Assembly: GCF_023227745.1 (NCBI RefSeq)
Contig: NZ_JALKBX010000024.1
Span: forward strand, 1-33,171
Direction: 5' to 3'
Source of the DNA: Natroniella acetigena
Lineage (GTDB): Bacteria; Bacillota; Halanaerobiia; Halobacteroidales; Halobacteroidaceae
Length of the DNA: 33,171 nt
This document shows, in pieces, positions 17,341 to 25,618 of the stretch. Numbering within the stretch: the first letter of the stretch is position 1; every line of letters begins with the position of its first letter. Below the pieces are notes generated by a model. It ran no database searches. It had not been told where the DNA came from and saw only the letters and a list, made by a program, of their open reading frames with translations. The position numbers were made by a program, and so were the translations under genes.

Positions 17341-18292
17341 CGATATCCACCTCAACTTCTTCAATAGTAATCCTGGCTAAACTTTCTTCAATCTGAGCTC
17401 GACCTTCAAGAAAGATCTCTTTTCTCTCCGCTACTGATAAAGCTGCTGCTCCAGCATATTTATTAGCCTCAACAAAATCAAATCCATTCCTAAAAACATA
17501 ATCAAAAAAAGCTGCATGATAAGCCTCGCTTGCTCCTAACCAATTCCTTAACCTAAAATTCTTAGGACTCAATAAATAAACTTTTCTTTTATCAAAAATC
17601 AATTGTTTATTATGATATGGAACTATTGCATGAACTGCTCCTTCTTCTTGCAACTTACACCCTACACGATAATAATCTTCAAATCGCACTGTTCTTATAT
17701 CCAATATCTTATTTATATGCCTAAAATAAGGTGCAACTACTTTTGGCTTCTCTTTTAAAGCTCGATTTAAAGACTCTCCACTAGCATGTAAATAAACTTC
17801 TTTACCTTCCTGATGACAAATTTTAATTAACTTTTGATAAATATCAAAATTAATTCCCTCTGGAACAGAACCAGCAATCATAATTAAATCACTATCTACA
17901 ATTCCACGCTTAAATCTTTTCAGTAAGACTTCTATATCATTAGGTTCAACTCGATAAGTATAGTCATTATAATGGGTATACGTTACAGGGTTCTTACCGA
18001 TAATAAAGATATTATTTCTCATTTCATTTTCTGTATAAATATAATTAGTAGTAACTCCATACTCTTGAACCATCTTCTCAAAAAACAACCCTTGCTTGCC
18101 ACCAACAAATCCTATATTTTGAACATCAGCATAGCCTAACTTCTTTAAATTTATCGCACTCAACAACCCTCTTCCTCCAGGGGTTACTTTTATATTTTGT
18201 TCATGATAAATATATTGATTAAAATTGATATTATCCCGCTCCACAAAAAATTCTCTATCGATTGCTGGATTTAAAGTAACTGTTGTTATCAT
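17303..18292 (-). CDS. Degenerate PfkB/LacC-family sugar kinase homologue, likely non-catalytic
   Basis: The N-terminal half follows 1-phosphofructokinase/tagatose-6-phosphate kinase proteins: TVTLNPAIDREF (4-15), TPGGRGLLSAINLKKLG (37-53), IGFVGGKQG and MIAGSVPEGI (138-147). The nucleotide half is eroded. The usual K-P-N-x-x-E segment reads KPKVVAPYF (182-190), the ATP-site glycine loop is VPYHNKQ (224-230), and the catalytic GAGDS reads GASEA (253-257), replacing the base Asp by Glu. The 329-residue length is slightly above the family norm because of an acidic tail. GAGGTGA lies seven bases before the ATG, and a good promoter lies upstream. It is the first gene of a trio with a CBS protein and an antiporter, so a ligand-sensing or scaffold role is plausible. 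Weak kinase activity cannot be excluded. Confidence 0.85.
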   Translation of the reverse strand: MITTVTLNPAIDREFFVERDNINFNQYIYHEQNIKVTPGGRGLLSAINLKKLGYADVQNIGFVGGKQGLFFEKMVQEYGVTTNYIYTENEMRNNIFIIGKNPVTYTHYNDYTYRVEPNDIEVLLKRFKRGIVDSDLIMIAGSVPEGINFDIYQKLIKICHQEGKEVYLHASGESLNRALKEKPKVVAPYFRHINKILDIRTVRFEDYYRVGCKLQEEGAVHAIVPYHNKQLIFDKRKVYLLSPKNFRLRNWLGASEAYHAAFFDYVFRNGFDFVEANKYAGAAALSVAERKEIFLEGRAQIEESLARITIEEVEVDIDEFSEKVYDENA

Positions 18293-18377
18293 TGTCAGGT
18301 CACCTCACTTCATCTTTCTGATTTAGAAAATTTACATTATTAAATTCTAACTAGTCTATCTTTATTCGCTATCTTTC

Positions 18378-18406
18378 ATTATATTACTCCTTTAGTTTTT
18401 TGTAAA
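18378..18406 (-). promoter_or_regulatory. Sigma-A-like promoter of the PfkB-like/CBS/antiporter operon
   Basis: On the minus strand TTTACA (18401-18406) and TATAAT (18378-18383) are 17 bases apart, about 86 bases before the ATG of the PfkB-like gene. It directly follows the arg operon terminator. Confidence 0.7.
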
Positions 18407-18416
18407 GCTTATAACT

Positions 18417-18444
18417 AAAAATAGCACTCAGTTGAGTGCTATTT
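18417..18444. terminator. Terminator at the end of the arg operon
   Basis: A 13-bp perfect stem (AAAATAGCACTCA and complement, two-base centre) starts 29 bases after the argD stop. The stem itself ends in TTTT and is followed on the minus strand by TAGTT. Confidence 0.8.
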
Positions 18445-18472
18445 TCACAGTTATCTGATTCTGAAATTATTT

Positions 18473-19660
18473 TTATTCAGCTAATATCCGATCTAATGAT
18501 TTAACTAATTGATCGACATCTTCTGTAGTAATGATCAGTGGTGGCAAAAATCTAAGTACATTCTCTCCTGCAGTCAGGGCCAACACCCCTCCATCCAACA
18601 GCTTCCCTACAACTTCTTTAGCACTAATCTTCAACTCTACCCCGATCATTAAACCTTTACCTCTGACTTCAACAACTGAATCATACTGAACAGCTAACTG
18701 CTCTAATCGCTCCCTAAAATAAGCTCCAACCTCTTTTACTTTCTTTAAGAAACCATCTTCTAAAATAACCTGTAATGTTGCATAAGCTGCTCGGCAAGCC
18801 AATGGATTACCACCAAATGTTGAAGCATGATCACCTGGTTTAAAAGCATCTGCAACTCTATCTTTAGCTAAAAAAGCACTGATTGGCATACCATTACCTA
18901 ATGCTTTAGCCAAAGTAACGATATCAGGTTCAACACCATAAGTTTGATAAGCAAATAAGTCTCCTGTCCGACCAATTCCTGTTTGAATCTCATCAAAGAT
19001 CAATAAAATCCCTGCTTGATCACATAACTCTCTTAAACCTTGTAAATATTCTTTTTGGGCTGGATTTACGCCTCCTTCACCTTGAATCGGCTCCACCATG
19101 ATTGCTGCTGTCTGCTTTGTAATTGCTTTTTGAGCAGCATTTAAATCATTATAAGAAACATGCTTAAATCCTTTTGGTAAAGGGGTAAAAGCCTTTTGAT
19201 ATTTAGTCTGACCAGTCGCAGCTAAAGTAGATAATGTCCGACCATGGAAGGACTCCTTTGCTGTTATGACCTCGTATTTCTCTTGACCCTGTTCTTTAAA
19301 ATATTTTCTTGCTAGCTTGATTGCTCCTTCATTCGCTTCCGCCCCACTATTACCATAAAAAACCTTATCACCACAAGAATTCTCAACTAATAACTTAGAT
19401 AATTTAGCTTGAATCTCAAAGTAATATAAATTAGAAGCATGTAATAACTTTTCAACCTGCTCCTTGAGTGCTTCAGTTACTTGAGGATGCTTATAACCTA
19501 AGGCATTAACAGCAATTCCAGCAGCAAAGTCTAAATATTCAACCCCTTCATTATCATATAGACAAACCCCTTCTCCTCTTTCTAAAACAATTGGAAATCG
19601 CTTTCCAAAAACATTCATAAAATAATCTTGATCAGTTTGAATTACCTCTTCTTTTAGCAT
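18473..19660 (-). CDS. argD: Acetylornithine aminotransferase ArgD
   Basis: ArgD transfers the amino group from glutamate to N-acetylglutamate semialdehyde, giving N-acetylornithine. The 395-residue class III PLP aminotransferase shows YLDFAAGIAVNALGYKHP, KVFYGNSGAEANEGAIKLAR, ESFHGRTLSTLAATGQ, EPIQGEGG, LLIFDEIQTGIGRTG and the PLP lysine in TLAKALGNGMPISA. I take the ATG at 19660, with GGGGGGAG directly upstream; the TTG seven codons earlier belongs to the leader. It is the last gene of argC-J-B-D. A 163-bp repeat-bearing gap separates it from argB. Confidence 0.97.
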   Translation of the reverse strand: MLKEEVIQTDQDYFMNVFGKRFPIVLERGEGVCLYDNEGVEYLDFAAGIAVNALGYKHPQVTEALKEQVEKLLHASNLYYFEIQAKLSKLLVENSCGDKVFYGNSGAEANEGAIKLARKYFKEQGQEKYEVITAKESFHGRTLSTLAATGQTKYQKAFTPLPKGFKHVSYNDLNAAQKAITKQTAAIMVEPIQGEGGVNPAQKEYLQGLRELCDQAGILLIFDEIQTGIGRTGDLFAYQTYGVEPDIVTLAKALGNGMPISAFLAKDRVADAFKPGDHASTFGGNPLACRAAYATLQVILEDGFLKKVKEVGAYFRERLEQLAVQYDSVVEVRGKGLMIGVELKISAKEVVGKLLDGGVLALTAGENVLRFLPPLIITTEDVDQLVKSLDRILAE

Positions 19661-19823
19661 AATCTCCCCCCTGAAAAGCAATGAATAGATAATAATTAAT
19701 ATTTAATAGTTGAAACCTAAACCCTAAAAAAGATACTACCATAATTTTAATGCTTTTAATTATTAAATGCTTCTTTTACTATTCATTATTCAATATTCAA
19801 TATTAAATATTAAATATTAAATA
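19661..19823. repeat. AT-rich intergenic repeat between argB and argD
   Basis: The argB-proximal side (about 19780-19823) is a run of ATTCAATATT/ATTAAATATT units. The argD-proximal side (about 19676-19715) holds AATTAATATTTAATAGTT, the same type of end as at thiS and carB. It closes with GCTTTTCAGGGGGG, which is the argD Shine-Dalgarno. Confidence 0.7.
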
Positions 19824-20702
19824 TTAAATGCTCTTATTTGTAAGCATTGTTCCAATTCCACGATCAGTAAATATCTCTAGTAATAATGAATGAGGTACTC
19901 GTCCATCCAAGATATGAGTTTTATTAACTTTCGCTTCTAGAGCACTAATACAAGCCTCTACTTTAGGAATCATACCTCCCTGAATCTTATTGCCTTCAAT
20001 CATTTTAGTTGCTTCTTTAATTGTCAACCTTGATATTAATGAATCCTCATCATCAGGGTCGGTCATAATCCCTTCCACATTAGTCAATAAGATTAACTTT
20101 TCTGCTTGTAAAGCTCCAGCTAATTTACCAGCTACCAGATCAGCATTAATATTATAACTATTCCCTTCTAAATCAACCCCTACTGGAGCTACTATCGGTA
20201 GATAATTACTGTTGATAATAGCTTTTAAGACTTCCGGATTAATCTGCTCAACCTCTCCTACATAGCCTAAATCAACATCATCTACCTTATATTTTTGAGC
20301 TTGAATCAAATTATTATCCTTACCTGATAGACCAACTGCTTTATTCCCTGCTAAATTGGCTAAGGAAACAATTTGACTATTTACTCGCCCAATTAAAACC
20401 TGTTCTACAACCTCCATAATCTCTTTAGTTGTAATCCGTAATCCTTGATGAAATTCACTCTCTATTCCTAACTTATCCAAAGTTTGATTAATTGCTGGTC
20501 CCCCACCATGAACAATCACTGGATTGACTCCCACGTATTTTAATAATGTAATATCTTTTAAGACTGATTTCATCAGTTCTTGATTAACCATTGCATTGCC
20601 ACCGTACTTAATTACAACTGTCTTGCCAGAAAACTTTCTAATATATGGTAATGCCTCAATTAAAATATCCGCCTTCTCAATTAACTCCTCCACTATTCTC
20701 AC
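19824..20702 (-). CDS. argB: Acetylglutamate kinase ArgB
   Basis: ArgB phosphorylates N-acetylglutamate. The 292-residue amino-acid-kinase fold shows VVIKYGGNAM (28-37), VIVHGGGPAINQTL, LSGKDNNLI, the substrate loop NINADLVAGKLAGAL and GGMIPKVEAC. The extra N-terminal helix (MRIVEELIEKADILIEALP) is of the kind found in hexameric, arginine-inhibited acetylglutamate kinases, so feedback control is inferred. The start is GTG (20702) behind AAGGATGG; a second GTG three codons later is an alternative. It follows argJ across a 128-bp repeat. Confidence 0.96.
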   Translation of the reverse strand: MRIVEELIEKADILIEALPYIRKFSGKTVVIKYGGNAMVNQELMKSVLKDITLLKYVGVNPVIVHGGGPAINQTLDKLGIESEFHQGLRITTKEIMEVVEQVLIGRVNSQIVSLANLAGNKAVGLSGKDNNLIQAQKYKVDDVDLGYVGEVEQINPEVLKAIINSNYLPIVAPVGVDLEGNSYNINADLVAGKLAGALQAEKLILLTNVEGIMTDPDDEDSLISRLTIKEATKMIEGNKIQGGMIPKVEACISALEAKVNKTHILDGRVPHSLLLEIFTDRGIGTMLTNKSI

Positions 20703-20830
20703 CCATCCTTACTTAATTTAGTGTACAGTGTATAATTTAGAATTAACAATTAAAGTCACTTAACTTAAAACCAAAGAGATTTATAGATTTTTTAATTGTC
20801 CATTGTACATTATCAAATGTAAATTGCTCT
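20703..20830. repeat. Imperfect inverted repeat between argJ and argB
   Basis: The arm near argB (about 20720-20755) contains GTGTACAGTGTATAATTTA and TTAACAATTAAAG. The arm near argJ (about 20790-20830) contains TTTAATTGTCCATTGTACAT and AATGTAAATTGCTC. The two are roughly complementary around an A-rich core. It belongs to the same general type as the repeat upstream of carA. Confidence 0.65.
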
Positions 20831-22042
20831 TTAAGTATGATATTCCCCGTTAATTTCAACATATTCATAAGAGAGATCACAAGTCCAGACCTGGTCACTA
20901 GCCTCACCTAAGTTCAAATTAACCTCTAACTTTATCTCATCAGTAGCTAATAAGCCTTCCAACTCCTCTTCATAATTAAGTACAGTCTCATCCTGAGCGA
21001 GCAATAATAGATCATTGATTCTGATCTCCAATTTAACTAAATCAATATCTATACCACTAGCTCCAACTGCTGCTACTATCCGTCCCCAATTAGGATCTTC
21101 ACCGAATAAAGCCGTCTTAACTAAATTAGAGTTTGCTATTTTTCTAGCAATGGCTTCTGCTTCAGATTCGGTTCTTGCTCCAGCTACCTCTACCTCTACA
21201 AATTTAGTAGCGCCTTCTCCATCCAATACAATCTGATGGGCCAACACCTTAGTGACATATTTTAAAGCTACTAAAAACTTCTGATAAGCTTGGCCCTGTT
21301 CTTGAATTGGAAGATTATCTGCTTGACCATTAGCCAAGATAGCTACCATGTCATTTGTACTTTGATCTCCATCGACACTGATCTTATTAAAAGAGTTATT
21401 AACTGCTTTTCGTAAAGCTTGATCTAGTAACTGAGCATCGATAGCTAAATCTGTCGTCAGAAAAGATAACATTGTCGCCATATTAGGCTCTATCATCCCT
21501 GAACCTTTAGCTATTCCTCCAATTGTGATAGTCTCTCCTCCAATCTCAACCTCTACTGCTAACTCCTTACAATATGTATCAGTCGTCATTATAGCTTCAG
21601 CAGCATGATTGCTTCCCGTTTCACTCAAATTAGCTGCTGCTGCCTTAATCCCTTGTTCAACCTTATCCATCTCTAAAAATTGACCAATAACTCCTGTTGA
21701 AGCAACCAATACTTGACCTTGCTCTAAATTTAACTCTTCTGCTGTCAACTCTTTCATTCGTTCAGCATCAGACCAACCTCGTTCTCCTGTGCAAGCATTG
21801 GCATTTCCACTATTGATCACTATTCCTTGCGTTAAACCATCCTGACAATTCTGTTGACTTAACTTAACAGGAGCTGCTGAACATTGATTAGTAGTAAACA
21901 CAGCAGCCACCTGAGCCAACTTCTGGCTATAGATTAAGGCTACATCTTTTCCTTCACTCTTAATCCCTGCTTCAACTCCTGCTGCTAAAAAACCTTGTGG
22001 TGCAGTTACCCCTCCTGTAATCTCTTGATAATCTTTTGCCAT
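20831..22042 (-). CDS. argJ: Bifunctional ornithine acetyltransferase / N-acetylglutamate synthase ArgJ
   Basis: ArgJ moves the acetyl group from acetylornithine to glutamate, closing the cyclic arginine pathway; many ArgJ enzymes also use acetyl-CoA. The 403-residue proprotein has GGVTAPQGF (10-18), GIVINSGNANACTG, VASTGVIG and the self-cleavage site PNMATMLSFLTTD, where T190 becomes the N-terminal nucleophile of the beta chain. The C-terminal part has NSFNKISVDGDQSTND and FGEDPNWGRI. It sits 22 bases after argC. No argA or argE is seen in the window, consistent with the cyclic route. Confidence 0.97.
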   Translation of the reverse strand: MAKDYQEITGGVTAPQGFLAAGVEAGIKSEGKDVALIYSQKLAQVAAVFTTNQCSAAPVKLSQQNCQDGLTQGIVINSGNANACTGERGWSDAERMKELTAEELNLEQGQVLVASTGVIGQFLEMDKVEQGIKAAAANLSETGSNHAAEAIMTTDTYCKELAVEVEIGGETITIGGIAKGSGMIEPNMATMLSFLTTDLAIDAQLLDQALRKAVNNSFNKISVDGDQSTNDMVAILANGQADNLPIQEQGQAYQKFLVALKYVTKVLAHQIVLDGEGATKFVEVEVAGARTESEAEAIARKIANSNLVKTALFGEDPNWGRIVAAVGASGIDIDLVKLEIRINDLLLLAQDETVLNYEEELEGLLATDEIKLEVNLNLGEASDQVWTCDLSYEYVEINGEYHT

Positions 22043-22064
22043 TTAATTATCCCTCCCCAGTCAT

Positions 22065-23099
22065 TTATAAATATAATCCAGTATCTTCTAAGCCTAAATC
22101 TTCTCTCCAACCAGCCATCAGATTCAAATTCTGAATCGCTTGCCCTGCCGAGCCTTTAATCAGATTATCGATCGCTGCAATAATAATCACTCGACCAGTA
22201 GCTTGGTCAACCTTAATCCCCAGATCACAGTAATTAGAACCTGCCACAAATTTTATTTCCGGTAACCTCCCACCAGACATAATTCTAACAAATCGATCCC
22301 CTTGATAAAACTTATTATAATAATCTATTATTGTAGATAAAGAAATATCTTCCTTCAAATCTCCATAAATAGTAGCCAAAATCCCTCGTTTAATTGGTAA
22401 TAAATGAGGTGTAAAAGATAAATTAACCTCTTTATCTGTTAATAGAGATAATTTTTCTTCAATTTCAGAAGTGTGGCGATGATTAGCAACCTTATAAGCT
22501 TTGAAATTACTATCAACCTCACAGAAATGAGTCGCCAAGCTAACCTTTCTTCCAGCTCCAGTTGTTCCTGACTTAGCATCAATAATAATACTATCATCAT
22601 TAATCAAATCCTTGTCCAACAAAGGAGCAAGAGCCAAAATGGAAGCAGTTGGATAACAACCTGGATTGGCCACTAGATCACTTTTAGCAATCTTTTCTCT
22701 ATTTATCTCTGGCAATCCATAAACCCCCTGTTCCAACAACTGAGGACTATCATGTACTTGATACCATTCTTCATATCTTTCGAGCTGTTGATAACGGTAA
22801 TCACCACTTAAATCAATCACCTTCAACCCTGCCTCAACCAATTTGGGAACAACTGTCATCGAAATCCCATGGGGCAAAGCAGTAAAAACAACCTCTGATT
22901 CCTCCTGTAATTGTCCAACATCCAACTTTTGGCACTCAACATCAATCTTAGTAGATAGATGAGGATATATATCCGATATCTTCTCTTCAGAAAAACTATT
23001 AGAAGTCAAAACCTGTAAACTTACTTGTGGATGTTCTGCTAATAATCTAACTAACTCTACTCCAGTATAACCAGTAGCTCCAACTACACTTACTTCCAT
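22065..23099 (-). CDS. argC: N-acetyl-gamma-glutamyl-phosphate reductase ArgC
   Basis: ArgC reduces N-acetylglutamyl phosphate to the semialdehyde with NADPH. The 344-residue protein has the nucleotide-binding VVGATGYTGVELVRLL (5-20), ALPHGIS, the active-site NPGCYPT (C148), DAKSGTTGAGR and NHRHTSEIE. AGGAGGG lies seven bases before the ATG. It is the first gene of argC-J-B-D, behind a roughly 340-base leader that carries a coding remnant and a repeat. Confidence 0.98.
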   Translation of the reverse strand: MEVSVVGATGYTGVELVRLLAEHPQVSLQVLTSNSFSEEKISDIYPHLSTKIDVECQKLDVGQLQEESEVVFTALPHGISMTVVPKLVEAGLKVIDLSGDYRYQQLERYEEWYQVHDSPQLLEQGVYGLPEINREKIAKSDLVANPGCYPTASILALAPLLDKDLINDDSIIIDAKSGTTGAGRKVSLATHFCEVDSNFKAYKVANHRHTSEIEEKLSLLTDKEVNLSFTPHLLPIKRGILATIYGDLKEDISLSTIIDYYNKFYQGDRFVRIMSGGRLPEIKFVAGSNYCDLGIKVDQATGRVIIIAAIDNLIKGSAGQAIQNLNLMAGWREDLGLEDTGLYL

Positions 23100-23291
23100 A
23101 ATTTAATCCCTCCTATTACATCACTAGTGCTCTCAGCTAAATCAAAGCTTGTTATTACAATGCTTCGCGAATAACTAAATTTCTCTGCACCCCCGTCTTA
23201 ATGTATAATTTACAATGTACAATTGACAATTAAATTCAAAACCACACAATCAAAATACTAAAAAATCAATGTCTAGGGGCTAACAAACTGA
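23100..23291 (-). other. argC leader with a dispersed intergenic repeat
   Basis: No intact gene is present. Bases 23197-23236 (TTTACAATGTACAATTGACA followed by ATTAAATTCAAAACC) match the repeat arm at 26196-26230. The block continues to about 23335, which aligns with about 26321. It ends on the minus strand in ACGGGGGTG. The sequence CTGAGAGCACTAGTGATG just before argC (about 23119-23136) is a near copy of CTGAGAGCGTTAAGTGATG in the remnant upstream (about 23334-23352). I see no T-box or other known leader motif. Confidence 0.55.
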
Positions 23292-23408
23292 CTACTTCTT
23301 TGGCTTTCTAATATTTTCTTTTAACTGAAAGTACTCATCACTTAACGCTCTCAGTTCAAGGTATAGCCTTTCACGATTCTCAGCTAGATCTCTTAAAATT
23401 AAATAATT
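23292..23408 (-). pseudogene. Coding remnant in the argC leader (38 codons, no start)
   Basis: On the minus strand an open frame reads ...LAENRERLYLELRALSDEYF, then QLKENIRKPKK and a TAG stop. Charged residues and heptad-like leucines make it look like a genuine helical C terminus. There is no ATG, GTG or TTG in frame and no ribosome binding site, so it is probably the end of a decayed gene. The last codons (QLKENI) align at DNA level with QLKGNI in the related block at about 26286-26321. A small Spo0E-like protein is one thought, but the match is too weak to name. Confidence 0.4.
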
Positions 23409-23418
23409 TTACTTTTAA

Positions 23419-23436
23419 AATTCTTAATTATTCATT
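23419..23436 (-). promoter_or_regulatory. ArgR-box-like operator of argC
   Basis: AATGAATAATTAAGAATT on the minus strand resembles the ArgR/AhrC operator and lies just downstream of the argC -10. A related box type occurs at the carA promoter. Confidence 0.5.
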
Positions 23437-23447
23437 ATCGATTATAA

Positions 23448-23476
23448 ATTATATTATTTATAACATTTTTCTTCAA
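23448..23476 (-). promoter_or_regulatory. Sigma-A-like promoter of argCJBD
   Basis: On the minus strand TTGAAG (23471-23476) and TATAAT (23448-23453) are 17 bases apart, about 350 bases before argC. A near-perfect 32-bp AT palindrome (23481-23512, centre ACTAAATAGT) lies directly upstream and may be an operator. Confidence 0.65.
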
Positions 23477-23597
23477 CTATAATTATTAATAACTAAATAG
23501 TTACTAATAATTATACAGAACAAAGAATAAAAATACAAGCAAAACTCCTACTTTCCTCAAAAATTAATTTCAAACAAAAGTCTGTTCAATCTTTAAC

Positions 23598-23777
23598 TCA
23601 CCCTTTCAATAACTGCACTCCTAAAAATAGACTCCCACCACCCGCAATAATTCCTAATGCCCAGTTAGGTACTAAATTAATAATCAAGCCTGCTCCAACT
23701 AAACATAACAAAAAACCAACTCCACTTTTTACCTTGAGACTATTGCGAGCCACAATCCTCTTCAGTTTAGTTAGCAT
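23598..23777 (-). CDS. Small two-helix membrane protein (59 residues)
   Basis: The short product begins MLTKLKRIVARNSLKVKSG, a basic N terminus. It continues with two hydrophobic segments, VGFLLCLVGAGLIINLV (20-36) and ALGIIAGGGSLFLGVQLL (40-57), joined by a PNW turn, and ends KG. GGGGA lies five bases before the ATG, with a broader GGCGGGG run. The positive-inside rule puts the N terminus in the cytoplasm. The codon usage and amphipathic pattern look real, but I do not recognise a family. It stands alone between argC and the SNF2 gene. Confidence 0.7.
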   Translation of the reverse strand: MLTKLKRIVARNSLKVKSGVGFLLCLVGAGLIINLVPNWALGIIAGGGSLFLGVQLLKG

Positions 23778-23848
23778 ACTATCCCCGCCTTTTTATTGAG
23801 GTATAATTACTATATGTAGTTCAACCTCAATCTGTGCAAGGGATTATG

Positions 23849-24048
23849 CAATATTATGGCACTTTCGTGCCATAATATTGAGTTGACAGTTTACGGTTTA
23901 CAGTTTACAGTTGAAGAGCAATACCTTAAAAGTTTAAGACATTTAAAAAATTTTCTGCTTAAGGGTTTAGAGTGATTTTGAATTTAGATTTTTCTATCTA
24001 CTGTCCACTGTCAACTGATATAAAGTGGCATTTTGCCACTTTATATCA
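23849..24048. repeat. 200-bp element bounded by two palindromes
   Basis: The left palindrome has a 14-bp stem (23849-23862 with 23867-23880, loop TTTC). The right palindrome has a 15-bp stem (24016-24030 with 24034-24048, loop TTT). Between them AGTTGACAGTTTACGG at the left and CTACTGTCCACTGTCAACT at the right are imperfect inverted arms around an AT-rich core. The right palindrome recurs almost exactly at 33098-33130. The right end abuts the stop codon of the SNF2 gene, so it may also end that transcript. Confidence 0.8.
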
Positions 24049-25557
24049 TTAAATTTGACCTTTGATCTCACTTTCAATAATACTTTTGATGATACTCTGT
24101 TCTAACGACTGCTCAGTCTCCTCTTTAACAACAAGATCCAATCCACCAATTACATCTTCAAATAAATTAATCTTCTTATCTAATAATTCTACAATCTGTT
24201 CTTCAATTGTATCTTGAGTAGATAAATTATAAATCTGTACATCCTTATCTTGTCCTAATCTATGCACCCGCCCAATTCTCTGCTCTACTTTCATCGGATT
24301 CCACGGCAGATCATAATTGATGATTGTACTACAGAATTGTAAATTGATCCCTTCTCCTCCTGCTTCAGTACTGATTAAGACATCACCATTTTCCATGAAT
24401 AGGCGTTTGGCCCATTCCTTTTGGTTATCAGATAAATCTCCACTGAAAACAACAGGTTGAAATCCTTTATTATATAAATAATAACAGATATACTCCTGAC
24501 TAGCTCGATATTCAGTAAAGACAATAACCTTTCCTTCAGCTTGGTTTAATATCTCTTCTACAACCTTAACTTTTTCATTTTCTTGTATCTTAATTGCTTG
24601 CTCCAATAAAGATTGGAGTTGATTTTGAATGGCACTATAACTCTTTTTTTGACACATTTTTTCTAAAGTTTGAGCTGCAGCATAAGAGCTACTACATACC
24701 TCACGTTGTAAGGTCAATAAATTAAAGATACTATTATGGTTAGGATTTTTTTGGTACTCTGCTTTAATTAAATCAGTTATCTGATCATAAAGTTCCTTCT
24801 CTTTAGCTGTTAAATCTAGTGAAATCAACTCTACTTCTCTAGCTGTAGCTTCATAACTAGCATCCTCTCTACGATTACGAATCATTACTTCCGACAAGGA
24901 CTCCTGTAATTGATCTAAATTCTGTGCTTGGTGTTTGTCTTTAACATACTCCTCTTTAAACTGAGAATACTCCCCAAAAAGCTCAGGTCGTAATAACGAT
25001 ACTAAATTATACAGTTCCTCTAAATCATTTTGAATTGGAGTGGCAGTCAATAATAATAAATGTTTTTTAGGAATCTTATTAACAAATTTCCAATTCATCG
25101 TTTCAGAATTTTTAAGGCGTTGTGCCTCATCAACAATTACTAAATCAAACCCCCGCTCACAAATAACATCAGCATGTGGCTTCCTTTTAGCTTTATCCAA
25201 TGAAGAAATAATTACATTAAAATAATGCCATCCTCTACCTTTACGATTATTAAACACATCAATCTTAAACTTATCAGTCAATTCATTCCACCATTGAAAT
25301 CCTAAAGAAGCTGGTGTTAAAATTAAGCAAGTTTCTATATCTTCCCTGACTAGATATTCCTTTAAGATCATTCCTGCCTCTATGGTCTTTCCCAAACCAA
25401 CTTCATCTGCCAATAAAGCTCTACCATTCATTTCATTTACTACTCGCTCTACTGTCTTGATTTGATGAGGCAAGAGTTCAAACTCTTTCTCCTGCCAATA
25501 ATCTTGCAACTCCTCCATAGCTAATAATTCAGCTTCTTCTAGTATATCGATTGCCAT
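24049..25557 (-). CDS. Compact SNF2-family DEAD/DEAH helicase-like ATPase
   Basis: The 502-residue protein has the complete SNF2 motor set: Q-like LLPHQIKTVERV (28-39), motif I ADEVGLGKTIEAG (50-62), DEAQ box VDEAQRLKN (142-150), motif III LTATPIQND, motif V STEAGGEGINLQ and motif VI QRIGRVHRLGQ. It lacks added SWIM, DUF or nuclease domains and so is near the minimal size. Relatives such as RapA/HepA remodel polymerase or DNA complexes, but this could be any double-stranded DNA translocase. The start is the ATG at 25557 with GAGGTGA five bases upstream, not the GTG within that site. The gene appears monocistronic, ending at the palindromic element. Confidence 0.92.
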   Translation of the reverse strand: MAIDILEEAELLAMEELQDYWQEKEFELLPHQIKTVERVVNEMNGRALLADEVGLGKTIEAGMILKEYLVREDIETCLILTPASLGFQWWNELTDKFKIDVFNNRKGRGWHYFNVIISSLDKAKRKPHADVICERGFDLVIVDEAQRLKNSETMNWKFVNKIPKKHLLLLTATPIQNDLEELYNLVSLLRPELFGEYSQFKEEYVKDKHQAQNLDQLQESLSEVMIRNRREDASYEATAREVELISLDLTAKEKELYDQITDLIKAEYQKNPNHNSIFNLLTLQREVCSSSYAAAQTLEKMCQKKSYSAIQNQLQSLLEQAIKIQENEKVKVVEEILNQAEGKVIVFTEYRASQEYICYYLYNKGFQPVVFSGDLSDNQKEWAKRLFMENGDVLISTEAGGEGINLQFCSTIINYDLPWNPMKVEQRIGRVHRLGQDKDVQIYNLSTQDTIEEQIVELLDKKINLFEDVIGGLDLVVKEETEQSLEQSIIKSIIESEIKGQI

Positions 25558-25618
25558 TTCTCTCACCTCAATATTTGGTTCTATTATTTATTATTGTTAC
25601 CTTAAAAACTTATTACAT

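Noticed and set aside
23100-23400. T-box riboswitch in the argC leader
   Set aside because: GGGGGTGCAGAG was considered as the T-box core, but the GGTGGNACCGCG motif and Stem I features are missing. ArgR-type control explains the promoter better.
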